Assembly: GCA_018902765.1 (NCBI GenBank)
Contig: JAHIQC010000240.1
Span: forward strand, 1-6,235
Direction of reading: 5' to 3'
Source: Actinomycetota bacterium
Lineage (GTDB): Bacteria; Actinomycetota; Coriobacteriia; Anaerosomatales; JAHIQC01
Length of the DNA: 6,235 nucleotides
Shown here: piece by piece, positions 5,383 to 6,235 of the stretch
Layout of the letters: the number at the start of each line of letters is the position of its first letter
How positions within the stretch are numbered: position 1 is the stretch's first letter
Translations under genes and position numbers: made by a program
Notes under the pieces: generated by a model
Told to the model about the DNA's origin: nothing
What the model saw: the letters and a program-made list of their open reading frames with translations, nothing else
The model's database searches: none

Positions 5383-6235
5383 CTATTCCTCCTCTGAATA
5401 CAGGGTTCCTAGTGGAACCTGGTTGACAACGACCGGTTGATTCGCCTTGACCTCATCTGCGGTGAGTCCCACGAAATCGTCTTCCGTGAGGAAGATGTCG
5501 CGGTTGTCGTGGCAGCTCGAGCAGCCCGTCTCGGTCTGGCGCGTCACGCGCTGAATCGAGTGCGGCGTGGCGTACTTCCATGTGGGCTGTGCGTCCATCT
5601 TGGGCAGGGCGTCCTTTCCGTAGAAGTCGAATGTGCCCTCGAATACCGGCACGTGGCGAACCACGATGAAGTCCCACGGTTTGCCGTCGGTCTTGTCGTA
5701 GTTCTTGCCGATGTTGAAATCGAAGCCGCTCGACTTGGTCTCGAAGAACGGCAGTTTCTTCTCGTCCAGCGCCACGTGGCACGACGTGCAGTTGTTGTAG
5801 TCCTGCGCGTGGCATACCTGGCACTGGAGGTACGCCTTGGACTCAGGTACCGCATGGCGAGCGTGCATCTTGATCGCAATGAATGCCGCGTCTTGCTTGT
5901 GGCAGTCGACGCACTTGGGCGCCTTAGGAGCGTCGTATCGGGCATCGTAGACGTCACCGCCATGCATCCATTCCGAGGTGTGGCATTCGGTGCACTGCAT
6001 GCCGCCCGGGCTCCAGTGAACGTCTGGGTGCAGCACGGTCTTCGTGCTCTCACCCTTGCCCGTGTACTCCTTCTCGATTCGGCTGCCGTGGCATCCCATG
6101 CAGTTGTTCAGCGAGTTGGGGCTCTTGTAGAACACGTGGCCCTGCACGAAACCACCGTCGTTGAACTGCGGGCGCGAGACATGGCAATCGCCACACCCCG
6201 AAACGTGGCAGGTATCACAGTTGTTCGTGAGGCCC
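5383..6235 (-). CDS. Multihaem c-type cytochrome (5' partial, runs off the right edge)
   Basis: The visible 283 residues hold eight CxxCH haem-attachment motifs. In coding order they are CDTCH (6219-6205), CGDCH (6195-6181), CMGCH (6102-6088), CTECH (5994-5980), CVDCH (5913-5899), CQVCH (5823-5809), CTSCH (5790-5776) and CSSCH (5523-5509). Eight further histidines outside the motifs could be distal ligands. Such proteins are secreted, receive haem outside the membrane and carry electrons in anaerobic respiration or to external acceptors. About 85 residues without haem (roughly 5775-5524) separate the seventh and eighth motifs, and the final 41 residues have none. The N-terminus and signal peptide lie beyond the window. 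The GTG at 6147 is not the start, because the frame and two haem motifs continue upstream. The exact family is not recognised. It leads directly into the rhodanese gene, probably as one operon. Confidence 0.93.
   Translation of the reverse strand, partial: GLTNNCDTCHVSGCGDCHVSRPQFNDGGFVQGHVFYKSPNSLNNCMGCHGSRIEKEYTGKGESTKTVLHPDVHWSPGGMQCTECHTSEWMHGGDVYDARYDAPKAPKCVDCHKQDAAFIAIKMHARHAVPESKAYLQCQVCHAQDYNNCTSCHVALDEKKLPFFETKSSGFDFNIGKNYDKTDGKPWDFIVVRHVPVFEGTFDFYGKDALPKMDAQPTWKYATPHSIQRVTRQTETGCSSCHDNRDIFLTEDDFVGLTADEVKANQPVVVNQVPLGTLYSEEE
5388..5393 (-). promoter_or_regulatory. Ribosome binding site of the rhodanese gene inside the end of the cytochrome gene
   Basis: The minus strand reads AGGAGG here, 9 nt before the ATG at 5378. 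The bases also encode the last Glu residues of the cytochrome (tail SEEE, stop at 5383-5385). Ribosomes finishing the cytochrome would cover this site, so translation of the two genes is likely coupled. Confidence 0.85.

Noticed and set aside
6145..6147. GTG as the cytochrome start
   Set aside because: The frame continues to the edge with two more CxxCH motifs, and no signal peptide follows the GTG.

Overview
The window is GC-rich, densely coded DNA carrying a heliorhodopsin, lipoproteins and a multihaem cytochrome c. This combination suggests a high-GC Gram-positive anaerobe or facultative anaerobe, most likely a deep actinobacterial lineage (Coriobacteriia/OPB41-like). The assignment is inferred from gene content and base composition; there is no rRNA or other phylogenetic marker here.

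Layout, left to right. (1) Positions 2-937 (+) are one continuous open frame. Its first part looks like the last helix of a hemerythrin domain (His-x4-Asp iron-ligand motif) and the rest is a complete heliorhodopsin, with its own good ribosome binding site at 162-166. (2) Positions 934-1728 (-) encode an ACMSD-type metal-dependent amidohydrolase, convergent with the heliorhodopsin; the two stop codons share one CTAG. (3) After a 126-bp divergent spacer, a + strand group follows: an uncharacterised four-helix membrane protein (1855-2526), a doubtful small lipoprotein (2680-2973), and a secreted, two-pass membrane protein with a ferredoxin-like/HMA-like C-terminal domain (3027-4232). (4) Between convergent genes at 4233-4367 lie two hairpins, one just downstream of each gene. 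(5) On the minus strand, a multihaem cytochrome c (5383 to the right edge, eight CxxCH motifs visible) is followed after 4 nt by a tandem-rhodanese lipoprotein (4368-5378). The two are tightly spaced and probably form an operon.

How the parts may work together. The cytochrome and rhodanese suggest extracytoplasmic electron transfer linked to sulfur-compound chemistry. The left end places a light-sensing membrane protein directly after, and in frame with, a probable oxygen- or metal-binding hemerythrin segment. If the fusion is real, it would be a candidate combined light and oxygen (redox) sensor. That is the most interesting signal in the window, and its upstream half lies outside the view. 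No RNA genes, CRISPR arrays, insertion sequences or attachment sites were seen.
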